Shown one piece after another: positions 48,386 to 57,618 of a stretch of 64,000 nucleotides of DNA. A model generated the notes under the pieces. The model was not told the DNA's origin. It searched no databases and saw only the letters and a program-made list of their open reading frames with translations. The stretch spans positions 1,302,001-1,366,000 of the forward strand of contig NZ_CP013373.1 of the NCBI RefSeq assembly GCF_001522585.2, written 5' to 3'. Origin of the DNA: Burkholderia sp. NRF60-BP8 (lineage in GTDB: Bacteria; Pseudomonadota; Gammaproteobacteria; Burkholderiales; Burkholderiaceae). The stretch's first letter is position 1, and each line of letters begins with the position of its first letter. The position numbers and the translations under genes were made by a program.

Positions 48386-49900
48386 ATGGTTACAACTCCC
48401 CACTTGCTGGCTGCCGTGGATCTCGGCTCGAACAGCTTCCGGCTGATCGTCGGGCGCGTCGAGGAAACGCCGGCGGGCAGCCAGATCTACCCCGTCGACG
48501 CGCTGCGCGAGCCGGTTCGGCTGGCCGCCGGCCTGTCGAGCGACAAGATGCTCGATCGCGCGTCGCAGGAGCGTGGCTGGGAGGCGCTCAAGCGGTTCGG
48601 CGAGCGCCTGCGCGATTTCCATCCCGATCATGTGCGCGCGGTGGCGACCAACACGCTGCGCGTCGCGAAGAACGCCGCCGAATTCCTCGGCGAGGCCGAG
48701 GCGGCGCTCGGGTTCCCGATCGAAGTGATCGCGGGCCGCGAAGAGGCGCGCCTCATCTATGCGGGCGCCGCGCACTCGGTGCCGGCGAGCGCCGGCAAGC
48801 GGCTCGTCGTCGACATCGGCGGCGGCTCGACCGAATTCATCATCGGTTCGCACTACACGCCGATCGTGATGGAGAGCCTTTACATCGGTTGTGTAAGCCA
48901 TAGCCGCACCTTCTTTCCGGCCGGCAACGTCGACGAATACACGATGCGGCAGGCCGAACTCGCGGCCAAGCGCGAGATCCAGATCATTTCGAGCGAATAC
49001 AAGAAGGCCGGCTGGGATCAGGCGATCGGGTCGTCCGGCACCGCACGCGCGCTCGCGGAACTCGTCGAGGCGAACGGCTTCAACGATCCGGGCATCACGC
49101 ACGGCATTTCGCGCGGCGGCCTCGAGCGGCTCAAGCGTGCGCTGATCAAGTCGGAGAACGTCAACCGGCTGAAGCTGATCGCGCTGAAACCCGACCGCGT
49201 GCCGGTGCTCGCGGGCGGCCTGGCGATCATGCTGGCGGTGTTCGAGGAGCTGGGCGTCGACTACGTCGATACGACCGACGGCGCGCTGCGCCTCGGCGTG
49301 CTGTACGACCTGCTCGGCCGGACGCAGCACGAGGACATGCGTGCGGTGACCGTCGAGGGTTTCATGCGCCGCTACGGCGTCGATCGTGCGCAGGCCGAGC
49401 GAATCGGCGCGCTCGCCGGGCGCTTCTACGACGAGCTCGAGGAAGACGACGAGGAAGCGCGCGAGGAAGGGCGGATGTTCCTCGGCTGGGCGGCCGCGCT
49501 GCACGAGATCGGCCTGTCGATCTCGCACAGCGCATATCACAAGCATTCGGCCTATATCGCGAGCAACGCGGACATGCCGGGTTTTTCGCGCACCGACCAG
49601 GCGCGGCTCGCCGCGCTCGTGCTCGGCCATGCGGGCAAGCTCGGGAAATTGTCGCAGGCGCGCGAGGTCGAGTGGCCGCTGCTGTTCTGCCTGCGGCTCG
49701 CGGCACTGCTGTGCCGGCGCCGGACCGACGCGGGGCTGCCCGACATTTCCGTTTCGCAGATGAAGAAGGGCGGGTATGAGGTGCGTCTGCCGAACGCCTG
49801 GGTCGAGCAGAACCCGTTGACCGACTACAGCCTCAGCCAGGAGGCGGCGGAGTGGGAGAAGGTCGGTATTCCGTATCGCGTGGTGTATACCGGCGCGTGA
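48386..49900 (+). CDS. ppx: exopolyphosphatase
   Basis: This 504-residue Ppx/GppA-family enzyme removes phosphate from polyphosphate ends. The ASKHA fold shows AAVDLGSNSFRLIVGR at the N-terminus, the EVIAGREEARLIYAGA segment, the phosphate loop VVDIGGGSTEFIIG and IGSSGTARAL. The C-terminal HD-like helical domain spans about 310-500 (AAALHEIGLSISHSAYHKHSAYI). Close GppA relatives act on pppGpp, but its position beside ppk1 favours Ppx. Confidence 0.93.
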   Translation: MVTTPHLLAAVDLGSNSFRLIVGRVEETPAGSQIYPVDALREPVRLAAGLSSDKMLDRASQERGWEALKRFGERLRDFHPDHVRAVATNTLRVAKNAAEFLGEAEAALGFPIEVIAGREEARLIYAGAAHSVPASAGKRLVVDIGGGSTEFIIGSHYTPIVMESLYIGCVSHSRTFFPAGNVDEYTMRQAELAAKREIQIISSEYKKAGWDQAIGSSGTARALAELVEANGFNDPGITHGISRGGLERLKRALIKSENVNRLKLIALKPDRVPVLAGGLAIMLAVFEELGVDYVDTTDGALRLGVLYDLLGRTQHEDMRAVTVEGFMRRYGVDRAQAERIGALAGRFYDELEEDDEEAREEGRMFLGWAAALHEIGLSISHSAYHKHSAYIASNADMPGFSRTDQARLAALVLGHAGKLGKLSQAREVEWPLLFCLRLAALLCRRRTDAGLPDISVSQMKKGGYEVRLPNAWVEQNPLTDYSLSQEAAEWEKVGIPYRVVYTGA

Positions 49901-49999
49901 CGGGGCGATAGCGGCCCGGAAGGCGCTCGGGCTCCGGGTGGAGCGATGCCGGCGGCGCGCCCCCTCAGGCGCGGCCGCACCGGCGTGCCGGCGATCCGC

Positions 50000-50434
50000 T
50001 CAGTCCGACGAGCAGACGATCGCGGTCAGGAACGGGAACGCCTGCTTGACGGTCGCGTCGCTGCCGGCCTTGCGCACGGCTTCCTCGACCGAACTCTTCG
50101 TGCCGCGCACGACGACCCCGTAAGCCCAGTCGCCGATCGGCGTGCCGTCGCCCGGACGGAAGATCGGGTCATTCGCCTGGTAGCCGAGCACGACATAGAC
50201 GCCGAAGCCGTAGGCCGTCAGCGGGCGGCTCGTGCGGAACGCATTGACCGAGTTCGATTCGACGTGCATCGGCTCCGACTGGATGTCGCCGGCGGCGAGC
50301 AGCGGCGCGACGAACTTGTGGCCGGTCGAATGGCAGTCGAGCGCGTCGTCGAGCGCTTTCGCCGATGCGGAGCCGACGGTGGCGAGCACGAGCAGCGACG
50401 CGCAGAGGGCTGGCTTGAGAACGTTGTTTTTCAT
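50000..50434 (-). CDS. exported hypothetical protein
   Basis: This 144-residue protein has a clear signal peptide (MKNNVLKPALCASLLVLATVGSASA). The mature domain contains two Cys (DALDCHSTGHKF and the C-terminal IVCSSD) that could form a disulfide in the periplasm. No family was recognised. The ATG at 50434 begins the signal peptide. It converges with ppx. It is the last gene with typical GC-rich codon use before the accessory islet. Confidence 0.75.
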   Translation of the reverse strand: MKNNVLKPALCASLLVLATVGSASAKALDDALDCHSTGHKFVAPLLAAGDIQSEPMHVESNSVNAFRTSRPLTAYGFGVYVVLGYQANDPIFRPGDGTPIGDWAYGVVVRGTKSSVEEAVRKAGSDATVKQAFPFLTAIVCSSD

Positions 50435-50876
50435 GCGCGGTTGCGGGTTGTTCACACGTATTATCGCGTGTTCCAGCAAGTTCCGTGCGCGGGCTTGGCG
50501 GTGTATGTGTAGGCGGGGCGATGGGGTGGTTGAGCCGGGGCCGGGCCGTACCGGGGCGAGTCCCGAAACAGGGAGCATCCCAGCGAACGAGACATGGCAA
50601 ACAACGCGCCTGCGCGCCCCCACGTAGTAGGTTAGTGAACCTCAAGGCTGGGGCGAAAGCAAAACGAAAGAAATGGCACGATCTCCTGTTATTTTGTGAA
50701 TTATTTGCGGATGTCTCCGCAAATAATTGTCAAACAATCGCCCGACAAGTTCTGTCCGCGTCACGAAACTGCCTTATTCCGGATAAAATCGCGCGAGCGG
50801 CAATATTCGCGACCGCAGACCGTCCTTGCCTTGCATCTTTGCGACGGTCGAACCTGAGAGACAAGGACAAGAACCG
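50435..50876. other. 442-bp intergenic region, left border of the T6SS islet
   Basis: No gene is supported. Composition shifts from GC-rich to clearly AT-richer after about 50640. The region contains a perfect 13-bp inverted repeat at 50699-50728 and presumably the vgrG promoter. No copy of the tRNA-Pro 3' end was found here. Confidence 0.55.
50699..50728. repeat. perfect 13-bp inverted repeat upstream of vgrG
   Basis: AATTATTTGCGGA and its exact complement are separated by TGTC. It lies about 150 bp before vgrG and is not followed by a T run. It could be an operator or an RNA hairpin in the vgrG leader. Confidence 0.8.
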
Positions 50877-53822
50877 ATGGCACTCGGACTGACAGATTCG
50901 GGGAGTTTGAGATACAGCGACGTCTTCGACGCGATTAACCGAGGCCTCATGCAGCACGGCCGTTTGCTGACGCTGCGCACCCCGTTGGGCGATAACGCGC
51001 TTACGCCCGTTCGCGCGAAAGGCTGGTCGAAGATCGGTCGCGATTACCGCTGGACCGTTGATGCAGTCTCCACGCGTGACGACATCGAATTGCTCGCTCT
51101 AATGCATCAGCAGGTGTCGTTGTTCATCCAGCAACCGGCAGCCGCCAATTCCGACGCGGAATATCGGCCGATCCACGGCTTTGTCTATCAGATCAGGCGA
51201 TTGGGAGCCGATGGCGCGCTTTCGCTTTACCAGATCGAGTTCGCGTCCGCCTTGTTCTTCTTGGGTGAAGGTCGAGACGATTACTACTGGCTCGATTCCG
51301 ACGCGGTCCAAAGCATTAGCACAGTCTTCGACAAATACCCTCAACTGCGCGGGCGCTATCGATTCAATCTCGGTAGTCAGCCAAGTACCCGCACGTATAC
51401 GCGGCAAAGTGAATCGGACCTGAACTTGGTCCATCGGCTTTTGGAAGATGAGGGCTGGTACTTCTATTGGGAGCATGCGCCGGTCAAGGAGAGCGAGCCG
51501 CCAAAGACAACGCTTGTGATCGTGGACAGGATCTCGGCGCTACCGGAGGCTCATGATGTCGCGTATTCCCGAAGCAATACAGGCGATGAGATCAATGGCT
51601 TGACGCAGTGGGTGATGCAACAGACTGCTCAGCCTATGGAGTTCAGGTCTACCTCTTTCGATCAGGATCGACCGGCTTCGAGCTTCGCGGCCGGGAGCTT
51701 GATGGAAACGACTACATACACCGTCCAGCATTACCGTGACAAGGAAACCCTTAGTATCCCGGACGTCCCGGCGACAGTGTACGAACCGACGACGTTGGGC
51801 TACCCCGACTCAGACAGTGGTGCTCGCCGGGCACAGATTCGGACGCAAGCATGGGATGCGATGGCCCGTCGTTTTATAGGCGTCGGTGGGGTGCGCTGGC
51901 TCGATTCAGGTTCGCGGTTCGTTCTGAATGATCATCCTCGTCACGATGCCCCCGATTCGAAAGACCGAGAGTTTCTGGCGGTCGATATGCACTGGTTCAT
52001 CCTGAACAACGTGCCGTTCGCCCGGCAGTCGGAAGCGTTTCCGTTCAGCCTGCAATCGGAGTTCGATCGTGTTCAGGCGGAATACGAGCAGGCGTCGGTA
52101 TCCCGGCCTCGTGCCAACGATGGTTCGGTGGGTTTCTTCTTGATGAAGATGGAAGCGCAGCACACGGATGTTGTGTATCGCAGTCCGCTCGAGCATAAGA
52201 AGCCGACAATGCAAGTCGAGCACCTGCTGGTCGGCGCACCGGACGGCGAGGAAGCGTGGACGAACAAGAACAACGAGATACGTGGCCGGTTCGCATGGGA
52301 CCGGCAGAGCAAGCCAGACGACTACAACACATCGCCGTGGTTGCGGGTCATGCAAGGCGATACGGGTGACGGCTATGGTGCAGTTCACGTGCCGCGCAAG
52401 GGCGAATGGGTCGCGGTCGGTTACTGGCAAGGGGATTGTGATCGCCCCTTCGTGATGGGTAGATTGCCTGGGGGGACGACTCAGCAGCCGTGGCATTCGG
52501 ACGTACTGAAATCAGGTCAACAGTCGCGCGGCTTCGGCAATACCGGTGCCTACAACGCCCTGATCCACGACGATTCCACGCATCAGGGCGGGCAGCGCCT
52601 GACGAGCTATACCGGGGGAACCTACCATCTATTTCATCAAGGGTACTTGATCGATCAGACGGGCAACACGCGAGGCGGGTATCGCGGGATTGGCTACAAG
52701 CTTCATACCGACGCATTCGGTGCCATGCGCGCTAATCAGGGGATGGCGATCAGCACGCAGCACAAGTCCCCGGACGCCGAACAACTGGACGTGCGGGAAG
52801 CACGCCAGCAACTGGCCCGTGCGGGGAATTTGGTCGATTCGTTGTCGGAAGCCAGCAAGGGGCATCAGGCGGCGGACCTCAAGACCGGTCAAGATGCGTT
52901 GAAGCATTTCACGGATGCACTCGAATTGCCGCAGACACCGGAGGCCAAGGGCGGTCGCACGGCAGGTGGCGGCACGGGCACCGCGAACGCCTTCAAGGAA
53001 CCCGTGATGCTGCTGGACAGTCCGGCCGGAATTGCCGCGTCGACGCAGCAGTCGGTGCATCTCGCGGCGGACCAGCTCATCAACCTCGTCAGCGGTCAGA
53101 CCACGACCGTCGCGTCGGGACAGTCGTTGATCGTCGCGGCGCTCAACTTGATCAGCATCTTTGCGCAGAACGGCGGGATGAAGGCAATCGCCGGTAAGGG
53201 CGACATCGATATTCAGGCGCATGCCGGCGTCATCGATTTGGCAGCCCAACTTGCATTGCACATCCGGTCCGTAACGGATGTTATCGAAGTCGCCTCCGGT
53301 AAGGAAATCCGGATTCTGTGCGGCGGCGCGATCATCCAGATCAGTCAGGACGGCAGCATCAATATCCACTCACCGGGCAAGATCGACTTCAAGGCCGCAA
53401 GCTATTCGTTCGCTGGCCCCGCACGGGTCGATATAACGAACCCGGCGTTCAAGGATTCGCCGACGCAGAAGCTGTCACTGAACACGTTCGCGTCGCCCTC
53501 CTCAACCGGTGTTATCCCGGTGGGAATGCCCTATAAGCTTTACGCCGATGGCGTTCTAGTCAAACAAGGAGTATTCGATAAGTCCGGGCAGTTGCCTATC
53601 GACCACCATGTGGTGACACAGAAGTACACACTTGAACTGGCGAACGGCGTCAAACATGAGATTCCCGTTCCCGGTGAGTATCGCGACGCTGCGAACGGCA
53701 AACTGGCGAATCAGGGGTTTCCGTTTCACGAAGGACTGGCTGAAGGCGAGAGTGAGGCCCCGGACCGTGCCAAACACCGGCAACATTATTTTGAACTGCT
53801 CAACCCGTCTTCGGAAGCATAG
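50877..53822 (+). CDS. vgrG: type VI secretion spike protein VgrG with C-terminal extension
   Basis: This 981-residue protein has a gp27-like N-terminal half (about 25-450; SDLNLVHRLLEDEGWYFYWEH), a gp5-like OB fold near 470-545 (GRFAWDR to WVAVGYWQGDCDRPFVMGRLPGG) and a DUF2345 beta-helix region from about 710 to 860. The last 120 residues (VIPVGMPYKLYADGVLVKQG onward) look like a small transthyretin-type domain, a known effector-docking module in VgrG proteins. VgrG trimers tip the secreted T6SS tube. The ATG at 50877 was chosen by the family start. The stop lies 3 bp before the effector gene. No sheath or baseplate genes are in the window. Confidence 0.94.
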   Translation: MALGLTDSGSLRYSDVFDAINRGLMQHGRLLTLRTPLGDNALTPVRAKGWSKIGRDYRWTVDAVSTRDDIELLALMHQQVSLFIQQPAAANSDAEYRPIHGFVYQIRRLGADGALSLYQIEFASALFFLGEGRDDYYWLDSDAVQSISTVFDKYPQLRGRYRFNLGSQPSTRTYTRQSESDLNLVHRLLEDEGWYFYWEHAPVKESEPPKTTLVIVDRISALPEAHDVAYSRSNTGDEINGLTQWVMQQTAQPMEFRSTSFDQDRPASSFAAGSLMETTTYTVQHYRDKETLSIPDVPATVYEPTTLGYPDSDSGARRAQIRTQAWDAMARRFIGVGGVRWLDSGSRFVLNDHPRHDAPDSKDREFLAVDMHWFILNNVPFARQSEAFPFSLQSEFDRVQAEYEQASVSRPRANDGSVGFFLMKMEAQHTDVVYRSPLEHKKPTMQVEHLLVGAPDGEEAWTNKNNEIRGRFAWDRQSKPDDYNTSPWLRVMQGDTGDGYGAVHVPRKGEWVAVGYWQGDCDRPFVMGRLPGGTTQQPWHSDVLKSGQQSRGFGNTGAYNALIHDDSTHQGGQRLTSYTGGTYHLFHQGYLIDQTGNTRGGYRGIGYKLHTDAFGAMRANQGMAISTQHKSPDAEQLDVREARQQLARAGNLVDSLSEASKGHQAADLKTGQDALKHFTDALELPQTPEAKGGRTAGGGTGTANAFKEPVMLLDSPAGIAASTQQSVHLAADQLINLVSGQTTTVASGQSLIVAALNLISIFAQNGGMKAIAGKGDIDIQAHAGVIDLAAQLALHIRSVTDVIEVASGKEIRILCGGAIIQISQDGSINIHSPGKIDFKAASYSFAGPARVDITNPAFKDSPTQKLSLNTFASPSSTGVIPVGMPYKLYADGVLVKQGVFDKSGQLPIDHHVVTQKYTLELANGVKHEIPVPGEYRDAANGKLANQGFPFHEGLAEGESEAPDRAKHRQHYFELLNPSSEA

Positions 53823-53825
53823 GCC

Positions 53826-55874
53826 ATGGCGAATCTGATCAAATCCATAACGACGCCGATTGCGCTGAATCATACGAATTCAGGAAATATCACGCTGCCC
53901 TGGTTTGTGCAAAACACGGAATACAATCCGACGTGGGCTACGTTTAGGCCACTCGTGAACGGCAAAGAGGCATTTGGCGCGGTGTATGACGCGATCCACA
54001 ACGCGAAGCACTCAGTCGATATTATCTGTTGGGGATTTCAGCCGTCGATGTATTTCAGGCGTGGCGAGCGTGGTGTGAGAACCATCGGGAGTCTGCTGGT
54101 ACAGAAGGGCAAGGAAAATGTAAAGGTCCGGTTACTGTGCTGGCATGACGACTGGTATGTATCTCAGTGGGGTGAGAACAACATGCCGGGATACAACATG
54201 CAAACTTGGATCAAGGCCGTCACGCCAGACTGGGTATATAAGAAGCTCTCGCTAATGTCGCAAGACTACCAGACCACCGGTCAACGAATCTACGATACGT
54301 TTTGGTACTACTGCGCCAATCTGAACAACGTAAGCATGACCGGCTCGTGGCACGAATCTCTGCAGCGCAAAGTTAACTGGTTGACCCACTACCCGCTTAC
54401 CTTCTCGAACGTTGAATTTGCTACGCGTGACTTCGACTTAAAAGCTCGGGTCGAAAACGCGTGGCGACTCTACATGCGCGGCAAGGACTCCACCCGAGAT
54501 ACGCGCACCAAGGTAATGAATGCTGGCTTAACGGCTATCGCTACGCCGACCCATCACCAGAAAATGGTGTTGATCGACTACGAGGAGCCGAGTCTTGCAA
54601 CAGGGTTCGTGATGGGGCACAACATGCTCGATCAGTACTGGGACAAAGACGATCACAGCGCCAAGCGCAGTGAACCTGAGCAAGGACGTTGCGGCCCGTT
54701 TCCTTGGCAGGATATTTCAAGTCGCGTGACTGGCCCCATTCTTCAATATTTGAATGCGAATTTTTGTCAGGCATGGGACGCTGCCACGGGGCAAAGTCTT
54801 GGAAAGGCCCGCGCCGGTATGGAAAAGCGTCTGACGATGCGCGCCGGGCCAGACGCCGGAGCGAAGGTGATGGCGCAAATAGTGCGCACAAAGTCGAAGC
54901 AATCGACATCGAAGGGCGTGGTGACCGATATTGGAGCCATGTACCTCCAGGCCGTGAATAACGCGACGAAGTACGTTTTCATCCAGAACCAGTACTTCCG
55001 ATGGGTACCGCTTGCCGATCAGATTAAGGAGGCGGTGAAACGGCAAATCAAAGGCGGACGCGACCCAGGTTACCACGGTCCGATTCATCTTTTTGTCATC
55101 ACGAACTCCAGCGATGAGGGCGTGGGCCCCGGCTCGTTCAACACCTATCGTATGCTCGATGCACTGGGTCAGAGCAATTCGATTCCGGGTGTCGTACGCG
55201 AGCTAAACAAGCAATCGCTTGAAGTACAGCAGCAGACACTCGAAGCGAAACTTGCCGCCGAGCAAGCCGCCGAGCAGAAAATTGCTACACAGGGAGTGGA
55301 TTATACGTCGTCAGCGGTGCAAGGCGTCATGACGTTCATACAGCAAAGCAGGTTGCGCCAGCAGGACCTGCAACAGCAAATCAATGAGTTGAAGCGTCAA
55401 AATCAGGCTATTGTGGACAAGACGCGCGATCAAGACAAGCTGGAAAAAGATGACGCAGACAAAATCGATATTCCGACGAAAGATATAACCGGACTGAAGG
55501 TTCACGTGTGCACGTTAGTCGCGCCCGATTCGCCGGCCGGCGGCTGGGTTCCGGTGTACGTTCATGCGAAGTTGATGACTGTTGACGATGCATTCACGAC
55601 TATCGGTTCAGCAAATATCAATTCCCGCAGCATGGAGGGCGATAGTGAGTTGAATATCTGTACAGACCAGCAAGATATCGCGAAGTCGCTGAGGCTGCAG
55701 TTGTGGAGTTTGCATACGGGCGACGCGAGTGATCAAGAGGACCCAGTGAAAGCATTCAAGAATTGGGGGGATATTATCGTGCGCAATAAAGTTAACAAGA
55801 ATCAAAATCTGCCCCCGGTTGCTTCTCTCGTCGGTTTTTTGCGCACGTCAAATGCAATCAACCGTAGCGACTGA
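53826..55874 (+). CDS. Tle5-type T6SS phospholipase D effector
   Basis: This 682-residue PLD-superfamily protein has two complete HKD motifs: His244-x-Lys246-x4-Asp251 (HHQKMVLID) and His580-x-Lys582-x4-Asp587 (VHAKLMTVDD, followed by GSANINSRSMEGDSELN). It lacks a signal peptide and directly follows vgrG, as do the Tle5 antibacterial lipases (PldA and PldB of Pseudomonas) that attack membrane phospholipids of rival cells. The length is nearer PldB than PldA. A predicted coiled coil (about 455-535, Gln/Lys/Glu-rich) is inserted before the second HKD. GC content is well below that of the flanking chromosome. Confidence 0.88.
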   Translation: MANLIKSITTPIALNHTNSGNITLPWFVQNTEYNPTWATFRPLVNGKEAFGAVYDAIHNAKHSVDIICWGFQPSMYFRRGERGVRTIGSLLVQKGKENVKVRLLCWHDDWYVSQWGENNMPGYNMQTWIKAVTPDWVYKKLSLMSQDYQTTGQRIYDTFWYYCANLNNVSMTGSWHESLQRKVNWLTHYPLTFSNVEFATRDFDLKARVENAWRLYMRGKDSTRDTRTKVMNAGLTAIATPTHHQKMVLIDYEEPSLATGFVMGHNMLDQYWDKDDHSAKRSEPEQGRCGPFPWQDISSRVTGPILQYLNANFCQAWDAATGQSLGKARAGMEKRLTMRAGPDAGAKVMAQIVRTKSKQSTSKGVVTDIGAMYLQAVNNATKYVFIQNQYFRWVPLADQIKEAVKRQIKGGRDPGYHGPIHLFVITNSSDEGVGPGSFNTYRMLDALGQSNSIPGVVRELNKQSLEVQQQTLEAKLAAEQAAEQKIATQGVDYTSSAVQGVMTFIQQSRLRQQDLQQQINELKRQNQAIVDKTRDQDKLEKDDADKIDIPTKDITGLKVHVCTLVAPDSPAGGWVPVYVHAKLMTVDDAFTTIGSANINSRSMEGDSELNICTDQQDIAKSLRLQLWSLHTGDASDQEDPVKAFKNWGDIIVRNKVNKNQNLPPVASLVGFLRTSNAINRSD

Positions 55875-55877
55875 TAT

Positions 55878-57185
55878 ATGATGAAAAAATTTTTGATCGT
55901 TGTTGCTGCGCTCACGTTATGTGCTTGTACCAAAAAGGATAATTCAGTGGCATCCTCTCCTGACATGGGCGCTGTTCGCGCCAATTTGGCTTTTACATGC
56001 ATACATCAGGCAGATCGTCTACCACCGCTTGATCCAAAGGCTGACAATCTGTTTCGGTATGCACGCTATCTTGAAAAAAAAGATGGGCCAAAGGATTACG
56101 ATGATGTTGCCCGGTATTATCGAATCGCTGCGGCGCACGGGCACTACAAGGCGAATCAAAATTTGCAATCGCTCCTTTCGGAGGGGCTAGCGAACTCGCC
56201 GGACCCGCGCTCAGAGTCTGTCGATCTCGCCATGTCGCTTGTTAGGCAGAATATTCCAAGTGGATATTATTCTGTTGGTCATTATCTAGAAATTGGTTAT
56301 GGTCTAAAGCAGGACTCCGAGGCTGCTCTACGTTACTTTCGAAAAGCGGCTGACCTTGGTAATCCTGAGGCGCAATATTACATTGGTGACAAGTTATTGC
56401 CGAATGATAATGCTCCTGATGTCGCGCGGCAGATGCTGGCGTGTGCTGCTGATCAAGGCTTTGGTCAAGCAGCAAGCTTGTTGGGCGTGGACCGAATGGC
56501 TGCTCAATCGTATTCCGATGCTATTGCAGAATTTCAGAAAGGTGTTGCGGCAGGTGATTCTCAATCAGCTTCCTTTCTGGAAAAAGGCTTTAGAGGGCCA
56601 CCGGAATCCAATAAGTTGTATTACCTCGGACTTGCGAACGATCCCGAGCGTTCGCGTCGCTATGAGCTAATCGGCGAATTCATTGATCGTAACGATGGCC
56701 GTAATCCCAGAGTTCCGGAGATTGACAAGATCGTACCGCTCCCGCCCGCGAAGCTCCCGGCGTGGGATGGTACATTCCAATGGCAAAAGGAGCAGGACGT
56801 CGCTGTCCCGCCACAGAAGCCTTCGGACGAGATGATCAATGAGATGGCGAGGGCTCAAAATCTCGATCCGAAAACCGGCCTGCCGCTTGAACGGAAAGCC
56901 AAGCAGATTTCGCAACAAGAGCAATCGCAAAACGTTGCGGCACGTCTGCCATTGGGGGCCGTCGCGCGTACCGGCCAGCAGTGTCCGGAAGATGGCGTAT
57001 GGTGTGCGAAACTGGAGGCTGGTCAGGTTGGCGACGTGGAACGCAGGTTTCTTAAGGGTGACGTGTTGCCTTCCGTCGTCGTGCACGAACCTCGACGGCT
57101 AGCGGTCCTCGACAGCATGTTGGGTACACGTCAGCGCATGGCCCCTGTTTCGTGGGAACTCGTTGCATACCTTGATCAGTCGTGA
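55878..57185 (+). CDS. Sel1-repeat lipoprotein, probable immunity protein for the PLD effector
   Basis: This 435-residue lipoprotein has MMKKFLIVVAALTLCAC (lipobox LCAC) and Sel1-like helical repeats at about 45-250: DVARYYRIAAAHGHYKAN and SEAALRYFRKAADLGNPEAQYYIG. A less regular C-terminal part follows (about 300-435). It starts 3 bp after the effector stop. Immunity proteins of Tle5 effectors in Pseudomonas are periplasmic and include Sel1-repeat proteins, so this is its likely role. It is markedly AT-richer than the chromosome. A second ATG one codon on is an alternative start. Confidence 0.8.
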   Translation: MMKKFLIVVAALTLCACTKKDNSVASSPDMGAVRANLAFTCIHQADRLPPLDPKADNLFRYARYLEKKDGPKDYDDVARYYRIAAAHGHYKANQNLQSLLSEGLANSPDPRSESVDLAMSLVRQNIPSGYYSVGHYLEIGYGLKQDSEAALRYFRKAADLGNPEAQYYIGDKLLPNDNAPDVARQMLACAADQGFGQAASLLGVDRMAAQSYSDAIAEFQKGVAAGDSQSASFLEKGFRGPPESNKLYYLGLANDPERSRRYELIGEFIDRNDGRNPRVPEIDKIVPLPPAKLPAWDGTFQWQKEQDVAVPPQKPSDEMINEMARAQNLDPKTGLPLERKAKQISQQEQSQNVAARLPLGAVARTGQQCPEDGVWCAKLEAGQVGDVERRFLKGDVLPSVVVHEPRRLAVLDSMLGTRQRMAPVSWELVAYLDQS

Positions 57186-57252
57186 CTCGGTTCCTCGCTG
57201 GAAGACTACAAGCGGATGGCCTCTTCTGTAATCGACAGGAAGATCGTTCAAC

Positions 57253-57564
57253 GTGAACCAACCGAATGAAGCGAAGAGGCGTGCGCACCCCGTGACGTTG
57301 ACAGGGTTGGGCTGGTTGCTGTTCGTCCTTGGGCTGCCGTGCTGGGCCCTTGTGAGCAGTGCACTTCATGTATTCGCTCCGTATGCCGATTGGCCCAAGA
57401 TGATCGGGATGATTGGTGTACCAGTGCCGTTGCTATTCGTCGCAGCTTGGAAGTACGACCGCGAGTACACGGGTGAAATCGGTCCTATTCTAGTGGGGTG
57501 GTGCGTGGGCGTTGGGATGGCGAGATTGGCCTTTTTAATCGGAGGCTTGGCTCCACATGGCTGA
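57253..57564 (+). CDS. small membrane protein of the T6SS islet
   Basis: This 103-residue protein starts at GTG 57253 and has three likely membrane helices: LTGLGWLLFVLGLPCWALVSSAL, MIGMIGVPVPLLFVAAW and GPILVGWCVGVGMARLAFLIGGL. No family was recognised. It lies between the immunity candidate and the PAAR gene on the same strand, so it may be a second protective protein or an accessory for effector loading. Both ideas come from position only. Confidence 0.6.
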   Translation: MNQPNEAKRRAHPVTLTGLGWLLFVLGLPCWALVSSALHVFAPYADWPKMIGMIGVPVPLLFVAAWKYDREYTGEIGPILVGWCVGVGMARLAFLIGGLAPHG

Positions 57565-57618
57565 CTGCGTGGCACACCTTTATTCGACCGTTTGGGGATG
57601 TGACTGAGGTAATGGCAA

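Noticed and set aside
50640..50680. A direct repeat of the tRNA-Pro 3' end at the left border of the islet
   Set aside because: The best match is an 8-base GGCGAAAG stretch, within chance expectation, so no attachment site pair can be claimed.
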